From NCBI RefSeq assembly GCF_003201815.1, contig NZ_QJKB01000001.1, positions 1,116,001-1,180,000 on the forward strand: 64,000 nt of DNA. Direction: 5' to 3'. The notes beneath the pieces are model-generated. The model had not been told where the DNA came from, did not search any database, and saw nothing but the letters and a program-made list of their open reading frames with translations. Shown here one piece after another: positions 37,264 through 46,440 of the stretch; the first letter of the stretch is position 1; each line of letters starts with the position of its first letter. This DNA comes from Undibacterium pigrum (GTDB lineage: Bacteria; Pseudomonadota; Gammaproteobacteria; Burkholderiales; Burkholderiaceae_D). The translations under genes and the position numbers were made by a program.

Positions 37264-37941
37264 CTATTCCTGATTGTCTGCCAGACGCACCGCAGCAATA
37301 AACGCGCGCACGCTGGCCTCATCCTTGATACCCTTTGCCGCCTCGACACCACTGCTGATATCAACCGCAAACGGGCGAACCTGACTAACTGCGCCAGTCG
37401 CGTTCTGTACGCTCAAGCCACCACTTAAAACGACCCGAGGCGCGAGCTCTTTTGGAATGAGAGACCAATCAAAAACCTTTCCACTACCGCCATACCCATC
37501 AACATGGGTATCTAGCAATAAACCACTGAATAAAGGACTAGCCTTACGATAAGACTGCTCACATTCTAGCAAATCCTCAGGCCTTGTGTCAGCTTTGACG
37601 CGATAAGCACGAATAAAAGGACGATTGACACTGGCCGCCAGGCTGGCACATTGCTCAGGCGTTTCATCGCCGTGGAATTGCAGCAGTTGCACGGGAGCCT
37701 TGCTAATGACATCTTGCAAGCCTGCTTCATCGATATTGACGAACAGGCCCACCGACATGACGAAAGGAGGCATTCCGCTTAGCAAAGCTCCGGCGGTATC
37801 AGGTGCGACATAGCGCGGACTGGGTGGATAAAAAACAAAACCCAAGGCATCAGCCCCAGCCGCGACAACGAATCGCACATCTTCTGGTCGGGTTAAGCCG
37901 CAAATTTTGATTCTTGTTTTGTGTTGCATATTGTGTTGCAT
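37264..37941 (-). CDS. trpF: Phosphoribosylanthranilate isomerase
   Basis: Amadori rearrangement step of tryptophan synthesis. About 225 residues. The catalytic Cys is in KICGLTRPEDV near the N-terminus and the catalytic Asp in VDISSGVEAAKGIKDEA near the C-terminus; GGSGKVFDW is the phosphate-binding stretch. The ATG at 37941 is chosen because GGTGG lies 5 bases upstream. An in-frame ATG at 37929 lies in a short direct repeat (ATGCAACACA) and could also serve. First gene of the trpF-to-purF minus-strand block. Confidence 0.95.
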   Translation of the reverse strand: MQHNMQHKTRIKICGLTRPEDVRFVVAAGADALGFVFYPPSPRYVAPDTAGALLSGMPPFVMSVGLFVNIDEAGLQDVISKAPVQLLQFHGDETPEQCASLAASVNRPFIRAYRVKADTRPEDLLECEQSYRKASPLFSGLLLDTHVDGYGGSGKVFDWSLIPKELAPRVVLSGGLSVQNATGAVSQVRPFAVDISSGVEAAKGIKDEASVRAFIAAVRLADNQE

Positions 37942-38062
37942 GGATGCCACCGATTTTTAGTTTGCTTTATTTTACCTGCTTAATCCATTTACTCCTCATA
38001 CCCTGAACATTTCCGTACATCTCTTATGCGATAATTAATTTACCACTTCAGCCATACAAATC

Positions 38063-38854
38063 ATGAATTCAACAGCGACACATCTGCTCATTACCCGCCT
38101 GTTCGGATTGGATATCTGCAATATGCGCTTTGCAGATGCCAATCAGCATTTGCTGGAAGTTGCCAGCAGCCGTGATCATGCCAGCCGCGTGGTGGTGACG
38201 CCAAATGTGGATCATATGACCAAGCTCGAATATGAGCCTGAGTTCAAAACCCTTTATGCAACTTCAGATTATATTTTTGCCGATGGCATGCCGATTATCT
38301 GGGCCAGCAAAATGTGCGCCCTGCCCTTGCCGGAGCGCGTGACTGGTGCGGATTTGTTTGTGTCTCTATGCCGAGGCTGTATAGAAAAGGATTTGTCGAT
38401 TTTTGTTTTAGGCGGCATGCCGGGGCAAGAAAGCCTGTTGCTGGAATCTTTTGCCAGGACTTACCCTGGCCTCAAGGTTGATATTTTTTGCCCGTCCATG
38501 CAATTCACTGCCGACGGCGCTGAAAGTGATCAGGCAATACAGCGCATACAAGCTGTAAAACCAAATATCCTTTTCATTTGCCTGGGTATGCCCAAGCAGG
38601 AAAGACTGGCGTTTCGCTATCGTGCGCAATTCACTACTGATAATGTGCCGTTGATATTGTGCGTAGGTGCAGCTATGGAATTTGCATTGGGACAGAAAAA
38701 ACGTGCGCCCCTATGGATGCAAAAGATAGGCATGGAATGGTTCTGGCGTCTGGCCAGCGAACCGCGCCGCCTATGGCAAAGATACACAACGCAGGCTTGG
38801 CGCTTTGTCGGACTCTTGCTGCGTGAGAGAAAAATACAAAAGCAAATGCGCTGA
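38063..38854 (+). CDS. WecG/TagA/CpsF family glycosyltransferase
   Basis: GT26-family enzyme of 263 residues that transfers an N-acetylhexosamine-type sugar to a lipid-linked acceptor at the membrane. Motifs are TPNVDHMTKLEYEPEF near residue 46 (with the putative catalytic Asp), FADGMPIIWASK near residue 72, VTGADLF near residue 92 and FICLGMPKQERLA near residue 172. A basic amphipathic C-terminus fits membrane binding. It stands alone between trpF and aceA, about 5 kb from the rest of the polysaccharide genes, and may or may not belong to the same pathway. Confidence 0.9.
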   Translation: MNSTATHLLITRLFGLDICNMRFADANQHLLEVASSRDHASRVVVTPNVDHMTKLEYEPEFKTLYATSDYIFADGMPIIWASKMCALPLPERVTGADLFVSLCRGCIEKDLSIFVLGGMPGQESLLLESFARTYPGLKVDIFCPSMQFTADGAESDQAIQRIQAVKPNILFICLGMPKQERLAFRYRAQFTTDNVPLILCVGAAMEFALGQKKRAPLWMQKIGMEWFWRLASEPRRLWQRYTTQAWRFVGLLLRERKIQKQMR

Positions 38855-38903
38855 ATTCCAAAAAAATTCCAGCAAACTGTACTCTAAGTTTGGGTAAAAC
38901 GAT

Positions 38904-38941
38904 AAAAAAACCGCACAGATAACAATCTGTGCGGTTTTTTC
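38904..38941. terminator. Bidirectional terminator between the WecG-like gene and aceA
   Basis: AAAAAAACCGCACAGAT / ATCTGTGCGGTTTTTT stem with a short loop, between convergent genes; T-runs on both strands. Confidence 0.92.
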
Positions 38942-38962
38942 TTGGGAGATTACTTTAAATAC

Positions 38963-40261
38963 TTATGCCACTTTTTTTGCATCGAAGAATTGCTCATCTT
39001 CCGTAGATCCATGCAAAGCTGTCGTGGAAGACTTACCTTGCTGGATAGTTTGCGTCACAGCATCAAAGTAACCAGTACCAACTTCACGTTGATGTTTGAC
39101 GGCTGTAAAGCCTTTTTCTGCTGCTGCGAATTCAGCTTCTTGCAATTCAACGAAAGCAGACATCTGGCGACGTGCATAACCATGCGCCAGGTTGAACATG
39201 CCGTAGTTCAATGCATGGAAGCCTGCCAGTGTGATGAACTGGAATTTGTAGCCCATTGCGCCGAGTTCTTTCTGGAATTTGGCGATCGTTGCATCGTCCA
39301 GGTTTTTCTTCCAGTTGAAAGAGGGTGAGCAGTTATAAGACAGCAATTTACCTGGGAACTTGGCGTGGATAGCGTCAGCAAATGCTTTAGCAAATTCCAG
39401 ATCTGGTTTGCCAGTTTCGCACCAGATCAAATCAGCATATTCTGCATAAGCCAGGCCACGGGAAATCGCTTGTTCCAGACCTGGTTTGGTTTTGTAGAAG
39501 CCTTCAACCGTGCGCTCACCTGTGCAGAAAGGCTGATCGTTAGGGTCAACGTCAGAAGTCAGCAAATCAGCCGCTTCAGCATCGGTACGGGCCAAAATCA
39601 CGGTAGATGTACCCATGATGTCAGCAGCCAGACGTGCTGCATTCAGTTTTTCAATCGCTTCACGGGTAGGAACCAAAACCTTGCCGCCCATATGGCCACA
39701 TTTTTTAACAGAAGCCAGTTGATCTTCAAAGTGAACGCCAGATGCGCCTGCTTCGATCATGGCTTTCATCAGTTCAAAAGCATTCAATACGCCACCGAAA
39801 CCGGCTTCAGCATCCGCCACGATAGGGGCGAAGAAATCGATGTCGTCTTTGCCTTCAGACCATTGGATCTGGTCAGCGCGTGTCAGTGTGTTATTGATGC
39901 GCTTAACAACCAGTGGTACAGAATTGGCTGGGTACAGGGATTGATCAGGATACATTTCGCCGGCAACGTTGGCGTCACCTGCAACTTGCCAGCCAGACAG
40001 GTAGATGGCTTTCAAGCCAGCTTTAACCTGCTGCATGGCCTGATTGCCAGTCAGCGCGCCCAGAGCATTGATGAAAGGCTCGTTATTCACCAGATCCCAC
40101 AATTTGATCGCGCCGTTTTTGGCGATAGTGTGCTCAACCTTCATGGAGCCGCGCAGGCGAACCACGTCTTCTGCCGTGTAATTACGCTTGATACCGTTCC
40201 AGCGTGGATTGGTATCCCAGTCTTTTTGCAATTCTGCTACTTGTTGTGCGCGAGTTGTCAT
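38963..40261 (-). CDS. aceA: Isocitrate lyase
   Basis: Splits isocitrate to glyoxylate and succinate in the glyoxylate shunt, needed for growth on acetate, fatty acids or released PHB monomers. It has 432 residues. The active-site loop KKCGHMGGK lies near residue 190, with [11 protein letters not shown] and the C-terminal [10 protein letters not shown] also present. The ATG at 40261 has AGGAGAG at the right distance; the frame open to 40357 is not needed. Malate synthase is not in the window. The upstream region holds two types of inverted repeats. Confidence 0.96.
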   Translation of the reverse strand: MTTRAQQVAELQKDWDTNPRWNGIKRNYTAEDVVRLRGSMKVEHTIAKNGAIKLWDLVNNEPFINALGALTGNQAMQQVKAGLKAIYLSGWQVAGDANVAGEMYPDQSLYPANSVPLVVKRINNTLTRADQIQWSEGKDDIDFFAPIVADAEAGFGGVLNAFELMKAMIEAGASGVHFEDQLASVKKCGHMGGKVLVPTREAIEKLNAARLAADIMGTSTVILARTDAEAADLLTSDVDPNDQPFCTGERTVEGFYKTKPGLEQAISRGLAYAEYADLIWCETGKPDLEFAKAFADAIHAKFPGKLLSYNCSPSFNWKKNLDDATIAKFQKELGAMGYKFQFITLAGFHALNYGMFNLAHGYARRQMSAFVELQEAEFAAAEKGFTAVKHQREVGTGYFDAVTQTIQQGKSSTTALHGSTEDEQFFDAKKVA

Positions 40262-40341
40262 ATTTCTCTCCTGTGGGCAAATCAAATGAAAAGGTGCATC
40301 CGTTGAGAGAAATAATAGAGTATTTTTTGCGGAGCAACAAG

Positions 40342-40355
40342 GTCTTATATAAGAC
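40342..40355. promoter_or_regulatory. Perfect palindrome GTCTTATATAAGAC
   Basis: A 14-bp perfect palindrome about 80 bp before the aceA start codon, overlapping a plausible minus-strand -10 element (TATAAG). The form is typical of GntR-family operators in betaproteobacteria; the specific regulator is not known. Confidence 0.6.
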
Positions 40356-40408
40356 ATATGACAAATATTTAATCGTTTAAAATCAAATACTTAAAATTCA
40401 TTTTTTGC

Positions 40409-40495
40409 GATGTGAAATTATATTTCTTAGAATGAGAAAAATAATTTGTGCAGCGAGTCAGTATTTTTCACAATGTGAAAAATTGATTTCACATC
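40409..40495. promoter_or_regulatory. Cluster of four TGTGAAA half-sites upstream of aceA
   Basis: The core is a perfect 9-1-9 inverted repeat TTTTTCACA-A-TGTGAAAAA at 40464-40482. Flanking copies GATGTGAAAT (40409-40418) and ATTTCACATC (40486-40495) are mirror images of each other. The arrangement suggests cooperative binding of a dimeric regulator 150-235 bp before the aceA start. Confidence 0.6.
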
Positions 40496-40645
40496 ATAAA
40501 ATTTGGCAATTCAGTTTTTTGCACAAAGAAAATTAAGTTTCAAATTCTCTCGGGAAACTGCAAATTTCTTATGCAGAATCCTTGTTGCAGCAACATCACT
40601 CCAGTTTCTTCAAGCTAAGCACTCAAAAATATTAGTCCGAAGGAA

Positions 40646-43039
40646 CTACTCCAGCACAAGCTCATACCATGGCGACGGAAAGTCAAAAGCCAGCTCAAAG
40701 CCTTCTGCTTTTTTCTTGACTGCACCATCCGGCAAAGCCTTCATGCGCACACCATTGCCGTCCAGAGGATAGACCGTCATTTTTTTACTTTTACTGGCAT
40801 GGAATAATGTGACGGGCAAACGTTCCAGCCAGGCTGGCGCAGTGCCATCCAGTGAGCCTGAAGGTTTTGTCGCAGTTGCCAGATCTGGCTCCAGCGTCCA
40901 CCAGGCAGCCTGCCCTTCGTAATTAATCAACTGCTTGGGTCTTTCGGGTTGCACCCCTGGCTGTGTACTTGCAGTTGCGCCACTGAGCACCAGCAACATG
41001 TGACGACTATCTTTGAGGGGCAAGGTGTCACGACTGGTCAACATAATGACGCCGTATTGCCGGCCTTTTTCTGCGAATGCCGGCAAGAATTTATCTATAT
41101 CCAATACGGCCTGAACTGGTGCCTTGCGCCCGGCAAAAATACGCGTATAGCTGGTTTCTGCCGCCAGCCAGGGGCCAGACTCGCTGTAACGCAGTTGCCC
41201 GCCAGGGGCGGACCAGAGCATTTCCTGCTCATTCCAGAGTTTGGCTGTATGCCCTGCTGCCCCCAGTGGCCTCGGCTGCGAGCCATACAACATGGCTACG
41301 CGTGTATGGAAAGCATGTTTGTAGTCAATTGCATATTGCGTCTGCAAATAGGCAGGCAGGCCACCGCCGCTGACACCATCACGCAATGCGCCCAGCATGG
41401 TACGCTCTTCCGGTGCAAGCGTAATATTCATCTGTGTTGGCAAAGGCTGCACCTGGAATTGCCTGAACATGCTTGCTGCCATGCCATTGACCACCAATTG
41501 GCCGCTATGCCCACTCAAGCCAAAACTATCAGGCACAGAAAGCCAGCGGTCGCCATCTATATACTGGAATAAGAACAGACCATCCCAATCCTGGGCACTG
41601 GCGACTGCGCTCATGACAGGCAGTATCTCTGCCGACTGGCGGTTCGGAAATGCCTGATTGAACTCACTGACCACAAAGGGCTTGCGCGCATCTCGCACAA
41701 AAGCGCGTTGCAACAACGACTGCCAGCCCTCGCGCAAGACTGAACTATCGCGGATACGCCAGTCATTCCTGTCCCATTCCTTACGGGGAAAATCATAATG
41801 ATCAACATAAAAATGTTCATCAACATAATCCATCTGCTGCTGCGCATCAGCAAGTGCAACACCACCGAAATACATCTGCGTGCCTGTCACTGGCAGCAAA
41901 TCCCCCGCCTCCTGCCTGACTGTTTTACGCAAAAGATTCAGATACTGCTGGTCCAGTTCAGACAAAAAACGTACATAATCCAGCACCCTGCGCCCATTAC
42001 CCTTTTGATGCGGCAGGTATTGCGGCTGCAGTGACTCTGGCGTATCCCAGCCCAGCTTATTGATAGCACGGCGCGAAAAGCGCTGCATGCCAGCGACCCA
42101 GCCTTCACCGTATTCAAGTATGCCGCTTTCTGATGACTTGACATTGATGACACCCTTGCGTGTATATGAACAACTATCCCAGAGCTTACAGGCATTATCA
42201 GCACTGCCATGCTGACGCAACACCCATTTTTGCCATAGCTGTTGCAAGGACCTTTCATATTCACCTGTCAAACCATCCAATTGCTTGCGTTGCCATGCAC
42301 CAAGCAGTGACGATTCATTATTGATTTCCACCATGGCCAGGGCAGGCTCATCCTTGAGAGCCAGCCTGCGCATCAATTGCTGCACATATTCTGCCTGCAG
42401 ACTGATCATGCGCGGTTCGAACAAATGCAGGGGGTGACTGGCAAAAGGCATCTTCTCGCCCGCCATCAAGGGTGTGATCTGATCAACGGCAGGACGGAAC
42501 TGATAGCCCACATGCAGGTTCAGGTTGATGTATAAGCCCTCAGCCTTGAGCGCATCAATAAAGACGCGCAAGCGCCTCAAGGAGGTTTCATTGAAGCTGG
42601 GATAGGCTGCTGTCGTCAAAATACCACGAGGCTGGTCCAGGCTGTCGCTCAGTATGCTGTCGAGATGATGCAGGCGCACGGCATTGAAACCCAGTTTACG
42701 CAAGCGACGGGCAATTTTTTGTGCATCTTTTTCTTCTGGAAAATTGGCTGCACTGGAAAAACTGATGCCAAAGAAGCGCACCCGCGCATCGTCTTTGGTG
42801 CCCGGCCTGCCATCTGCCCCCACTCTGAAAAAATGGCCTTCCTTGACGAATATCCTGTCACTGCCATCCAAAGTGTGATTCAGGCCAGCAAAACTCACGA
42901 CTGGCGACAAGGCATCTTCATTGACTTCAAAGCGATACCAGGCAATATCACCTGCAAGGGCGAAAGACATATGCAAACAGGCAAGGCTCAACAGCACCAA
43001 TCTGATGGCAAAAAGGGCTGGCAATTGAAAATACTTCAT
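40646..43039 (-). CDS. Secreted glycoside hydrolase, clan GH-A (cellulase-like)
   Basis: Exported protein of about 797 residues with a signal peptide (MKYFQLPALF to SFALAG). A TIM-barrel glycosidase domain spans about residues 80-480: NAVRLHH on an early strand, the acid/base Glu242 after the Asn in VEINNESSLL, and the nucleophile candidate Glu459 in PFVVSEFNQAF. The C-terminal ~300 residues look like beta-rich accessory domains. The substrate is unknown; its position at the end of the polysaccharide locus, back-to-back with the polymerase gene, suggests trimming or release of the same polymer. The start is uncertain (43039, 43069 or 43090); 43039 begins the signal peptide. Confidence 0.8.
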   Translation of the reverse strand: MKYFQLPALFAIRLVLLSLACLHMSFALAGDIAWYRFEVNEDALSPVVSFAGLNHTLDGSDRIFVKEGHFFRVGADGRPGTKDDARVRFFGISFSSAANFPEEKDAQKIARRLRKLGFNAVRLHHLDSILSDSLDQPRGILTTAAYPSFNETSLRRLRVFIDALKAEGLYINLNLHVGYQFRPAVDQITPLMAGEKMPFASHPLHLFEPRMISLQAEYVQQLMRRLALKDEPALAMVEINNESSLLGAWQRKQLDGLTGEYERSLQQLWQKWVLRQHGSADNACKLWDSCSYTRKGVINVKSSESGILEYGEGWVAGMQRFSRRAINKLGWDTPESLQPQYLPHQKGNGRRVLDYVRFLSELDQQYLNLLRKTVRQEAGDLLPVTGTQMYFGGVALADAQQQMDYVDEHFYVDHYDFPRKEWDRNDWRIRDSSVLREGWQSLLQRAFVRDARKPFVVSEFNQAFPNRQSAEILPVMSAVASAQDWDGLFLFQYIDGDRWLSVPDSFGLSGHSGQLVVNGMAASMFRQFQVQPLPTQMNITLAPEERTMLGALRDGVSGGGLPAYLQTQYAIDYKHAFHTRVAMLYGSQPRPLGAAGHTAKLWNEQEMLWSAPGGQLRYSESGPWLAAETSYTRIFAGRKAPVQAVLDIDKFLPAFAEKGRQYGVIMLTSRDTLPLKDSRHMLLVLSGATASTQPGVQPERPKQLINYEGQAAWWTLEPDLATATKPSGSLDGTAPAWLERLPVTLFHASKSKKMTVYPLDGNGVRMKALPDGAVKKKAEGFELAFDFPSPWYELVLE

Positions 43040-43107
43040 AGTTTGGGTCGCAACAGACAAGGTAGCCATTAGAATATCGCACAAACACATGACATTAGTA
43101 TTGAGAA

Positions 43108-44427
43108 ATGCAAAATTTGCCCGTACTGCCCGGCAATACCAGCCTGAACTTGCTGGAAACCAGAATCGTCAAACTGATGATCATTCTGTTCGTTGTTTTT
43201 TCCCTGTTACCTTACGGCATTTCCTGGGATTACACAGGCTCGTCTGCACTGACCATGGAAGGCTCATTGACCACGAAATTGCAATGGGGCGGCCTGTTCC
43301 TTTTAGCCTCATTTATCCTGTACCGCCACATACCTGAAGCCTTGCAGGATCTGCGGGCGATGAACCCCTTTCTTGCTTTCGTGCTGATCTGGTGCCTGGC
43401 ATCCAGCATCTGGTCACCCTTGCCAGCAACTACCTTCAAACGCGCCATACAACTCTATGGCCTGGTCATGATAGGTTTCAGCATACAACTGGCTGAGCAA
43501 CCGCTGAAAATGATGGTGAATTATGTCTTGTATACCCTGACGGGCATGCTGATACTGTCCTTTTTCATGGCAGTCGCTGTCCCCAGCATAGGTATAGATT
43601 ACGACCTGGGCGGCGCCTGGCGCGGGGCGCTATCGCAAAAAAATGAGCTGGGCCAGGTAGCTGCTCTCAGTATCTTATTATGGCAAATCAAGGCTTGCAT
43701 AGAAACGGTGGGTATAAGAAGCCTGGTACTGGGGATATTGTTTTCCTTCTTTATGCTGGTCATGAGCAAGAGCTCAACCAGTATGATCATCACCTTGCTG
43801 ACCTCTGGCGTTTTTCATCTGCTACGCAAGCGGCATATTTCATCCTCTTATTCATTGACGCGCGCCAGCCTCGTCATCATTTGCCTGCTCACTGTCGCCA
43901 TCTATATCTTCTTCATGCAAGAGTCGCGCTTGCCTACCTGGCAAGAAGCAGCCTCCCCTATCGCTGGCTTGTTTGGCAAAGGCACAGACCTGACTGGTCG
44001 TACCGATGTCTGGCAACTGGTAGAGATGGAAATCAACAAACACTATTTATTCGGCCTGGGATACGGCGCATTCTGGCTGGGACCTGACAGCCTCTCACAA
44101 TTTGTCATTGATGCCCTGCACTGGATACCTTTGCAGTCTCACAACGGGTATCTGGATATTTTGAATGAACAAGGCCTGGTCGGGCTGATACTGGTCGTAC
44201 TCACTTTGTTGATGCAGGCAAAAATGTTGATTACCTTGTCCCACCTGGACAGGCAGCAGGCAGCATTCTGGTCAGCCATGCTGGCTGTTGTCGTGATTAC
44301 CAATTTCACAGAGAGCAGCCTGTTTCGCGGCTTCGTTTTCCAGAATGTTTTCTTTATCTTCAGCCTGATTGCGGTCAGTTCATCTTCCCGCCGTCTGAAA
44401 ATGGCACAGCAGACTTCACAGCATTAG
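43108..44427 (+). CDS. O-antigen ligase/polymerase family protein (Wzy-like)
   Basis: Polytopic inner-membrane protein of 439 residues with about ten membrane segments and a large periplasmic loop around residues 275-340. That loop contains GKGTDLTGRTDVWQ and the SHNGYLDIL stretch, signature sequences of the Wzy_C/O-antigen ligase superfamily. In an EpsE/F/G-type locus it is most likely the polysaccharide polymerase that joins repeat units on undecaprenyl diphosphate at the periplasmic face. It is the only plus-strand gene in this part of the locus, and its last 12 bases overlap the convergent acyltransferase gene. Confidence 0.87.
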   Translation: MQNLPVLPGNTSLNLLETRIVKLMIILFVVFSLLPYGISWDYTGSSALTMEGSLTTKLQWGGLFLLASFILYRHIPEALQDLRAMNPFLAFVLIWCLASSIWSPLPATTFKRAIQLYGLVMIGFSIQLAEQPLKMMVNYVLYTLTGMLILSFFMAVAVPSIGIDYDLGGAWRGALSQKNELGQVAALSILLWQIKACIETVGIRSLVLGILFSFFMLVMSKSSTSMIITLLTSGVFHLLRKRHISSSYSLTRASLVIICLLTVAIYIFFMQESRLPTWQEAASPIAGLFGKGTDLTGRTDVWQLVEMEINKHYLFGLGYGAFWLGPDSLSQFVIDALHWIPLQSHNGYLDILNEQGLVGLILVVLTLLMQAKMLITLSHLDRQQAAFWSAMLAVVVITNFTESSLFRGFVFQNVFFIFSLIAVSSSSRRLKMAQQTSQH

Positions 44428-45465
44428 CTTGCGCCCCAGGTTCTGGAAAGTCTGCTCAATATAACGATATGAGAGATGGGCTGACAGCAAAGACAATAGC
44501 GTGATCAGCACAATTCTGGGCAAGGTTGCCAGCTCAGGTAGAAAATGTGCAACGCTGTGCGTTACCAGCCAGTGATACAGATACAGGGAATAACTGATGC
44601 GCCCCACATAGACAACAAGCGGCAATTGCAGAAGACTGCTCATCCTGTTTTTGCTATAGACCAGGGTCGGGAACATGCAAAACAGAGCGATACCCTGCAA
44701 GGAATAACGCAATGACTCTCTGAATTCTTCATTGCGTATTGCCAGCGTCAGCAACAACAGGAATGCCCCCAGGAAGAAGACACGCCAGCGTGACAATTGC
44801 CGGGCAAGCTCAGGATAGCGAGCAAATACCAGTGACAAGGCGACCCCATACAGAATGGAATCAGCACGGGTATCGGTTGCGGTGTAAATCCTGTAATGCG
44901 GTAAATTATCCAGCCCCATAGCCAGCACGAGGTACACGCGCCAGGCTAACATCGCCAGCAGAATTGTCGTTATCAAACCCAAAAACTTTTTAGGCAGGCT
45001 GACAAAACCCATGAAAAGAAAAGGGAAGATAAAATAAAAATGCTCTTCCACCGCCAGTGACCAGGTAATTGCCAGAGGCTGCTTGATCAGATCGCCACTG
45101 AAGCTGGAGTAAATGCCATAGTAATTCGCAAAATAAAAAAAGACCGAGGCAACTTCTTCCCACTTCCAGCCATCCCCCGCCACTGACATCAACACCAGCG
45201 AGATAAATACAAATACCAGCAAAGCGGGGGTCAGTCTGAATATCCTGCGCACATAGAAATTACGTATGCTCACGCTGCCAGTGGCATCCCACTCGGCCAG
45301 CATCAATTTACTAATAATGAAACCGCTGATAAAAAAGAAAATGGTCACACCCAGGCCACCAGGAAACAAATGACCAAATCCTATGTGCGACATGAAAACA
45401 AAAGCGATGGAGACAGCGCGCAAGCCATCCAGAGCCTGCAAGCGTTGTGATTGATGGGTTGTCAT
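44416..45465 (-). CDS. Acyltransferase family 3 (OafA/YrhL-like) membrane protein
   Basis: Inner-membrane acyltransferase of 349 residues with about ten membrane segments. The N-terminal LDGLRAVSIAFVFMSHIGFG carries the conserved Arg and His, followed by GVTIFFFISGFIISKLM and the VRRIFRLTPAL motif; the later SLAVEEHFYFIFPFL has the conserved Glu. Such enzymes add acetyl or other acyl groups to polysaccharide sugars. It starts 3 bp after the GT2 stop, so it is the last gene of the epsE-left operon. It probably decorates the exopolysaccharide. Confidence 0.92.
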   Translation of the reverse strand: MTTHQSQRLQALDGLRAVSIAFVFMSHIGFGHLFPGGLGVTIFFFISGFIISKLMLAEWDATGSVSIRNFYVRRIFRLTPALLVFVFISLVLMSVAGDGWKWEEVASVFFYFANYYGIYSSFSGDLIKQPLAITWSLAVEEHFYFIFPFLFMGFVSLPKKFLGLITTILLAMLAWRVYLVLAMGLDNLPHYRIYTATDTRADSILYGVALSLVFARYPELARQLSRWRVFFLGAFLLLLTLAIRNEEFRESLRYSLQGIALFCMFPTLVYSKNRMSSLLQLPLVVYVGRISYSLYLYHWLVTHSVAHFLPELATLPRIVLITLLSLLSAHLSYRYIEQTFQNLGRKLML

Positions 45466-45468
45466 GGA

Positions 45469-46434
45469 TTATTTCTTTGCTGGCTGCTTGCCATAGGCAT
45501 GACTGGCGCTACCCCAGAAATAACTGAGTTTGCCCAATTGTGATGCAGCGACCCTGAGCCAGCTAAAACTGCGCAAGTATTTAAGCGGCAAAAGCAACAA
45601 TGCAAATAGAAGGGCCAGGAAAAACTGCAGGCAAGCACGCGCACCAAGCATCAAGGCGGCAGCGATTTTCTTACCGCCCTCCTGCATCGCCAGTTCAGTA
45701 CGGATGAATAACTGCCCGGTGCGGTAAGACCTTTGTAGCAGCCATTTTGCTGTTGCCCTGTCTGCCGGGATGAATTCATTTGCTGGCGCTTCATCACACC
45801 AGACCATGACGGCGCCCAGCTTATCAAGGCGGCGAAACAGCATGGTATCTTCACCGCCGGTCGTACCAAAAGCCGGGTCAAACGGGCCTTCACCACCTGT
45901 CTGAGTCGCGGAAATGGATAGTAAAACAGAGCGGCGTATCAACACATTGCCACTGCGGGCATCCTTGTGATCTATTTTCGTGCCGGTAGGCATGCGACGC
46001 CGGTCAAAATAACCGCCTTCGCGTATCCAGGCTGGTGTGGTTGCAGAATATTCCGGTAATACAGGTGCAAACACCACATCGGCCTGTTCAGACTTTTGTA
46101 CTTTCAGCAGTTGCTCCAGCCAATCTGGTATTGGAACTTCGTCGTCATCGATCATGACTATCCATTGTCCGCTGGCCGCAGCAATAGCTGCATTCCTGGC
46201 CAGGGAAATATTTGAATTTGCCAGATTTAATGCCTTGAGTCTTCCATCGAAACTGACTGCCATTTCTGCCAGCACTGTCGAAGCCGATTGCAGGCTGTCA
46301 TTGTCGACCACAACAACTTCAATCTCTGGCCCATTTGGCACACCATGCAAACTTTGCGTCAGGATGGCTTGCAACAGGCGTCGCAATAATTCTGGTCTTT
46401 TGTAAGTACAAATGCAAATGCTCAACTCAGCCAT
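45469..46434 (-). CDS. Glycosyltransferase family 2
   Basis: Membrane-associated GT-A enzyme of 321 residues. The N-terminal SICICTYKRPELLRRLLQA binds nucleotide sugar, VVVDNDS is near residue 47, and the metal-binding IDDDEVPIPDWLEQL is near residue 95. One hydrophobic segment near residues 265-285 (FFLALLFALLLLPL) may anchor it. It follows epsG by 6 bp. Donor and acceptor sugars are unknown. Confidence 0.92.
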   Translation of the reverse strand: MAELSICICTYKRPELLRRLLQAILTQSLHGVPNGPEIEVVVVDNDSLQSASTVLAEMAVSFDGRLKALNLANSNISLARNAAIAAASGQWIVMIDDDEVPIPDWLEQLLKVQKSEQADVVFAPVLPEYSATTPAWIREGGYFDRRRMPTGTKIDHKDARSGNVLIRRSVLLSISATQTGGEGPFDPAFGTTGGEDTMLFRRLDKLGAVMVWCDEAPANEFIPADRATAKWLLQRSYRTGQLFIRTELAMQEGGKKIAAALMLGARACLQFFLALLFALLLLPLKYLRSFSWLRVAASQLGKLSYFWGSASHAYGKQPAKK

Positions 46435-46440
46435 GAGAAC

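Larger units (their letters stand above)
40262..40645. other. AT-rich control region of aceA
   Basis: About 380 bp between the glycoside hydrolase stop and the aceA start, both on the minus strand. It is strongly AT-rich and carries a palindrome at 40342 and clustered TGTGAAA half-sites at 40409-40495, but no gene. Confidence 0.7.

Noticed and set aside
29292-38062. The purF-cvpA-SPOR-folC-accD-trpA-trpB-trpF block as a novel cluster
   Set aside because: This order is widely conserved in beta- and gammaproteobacteria and is ordinary housekeeping.
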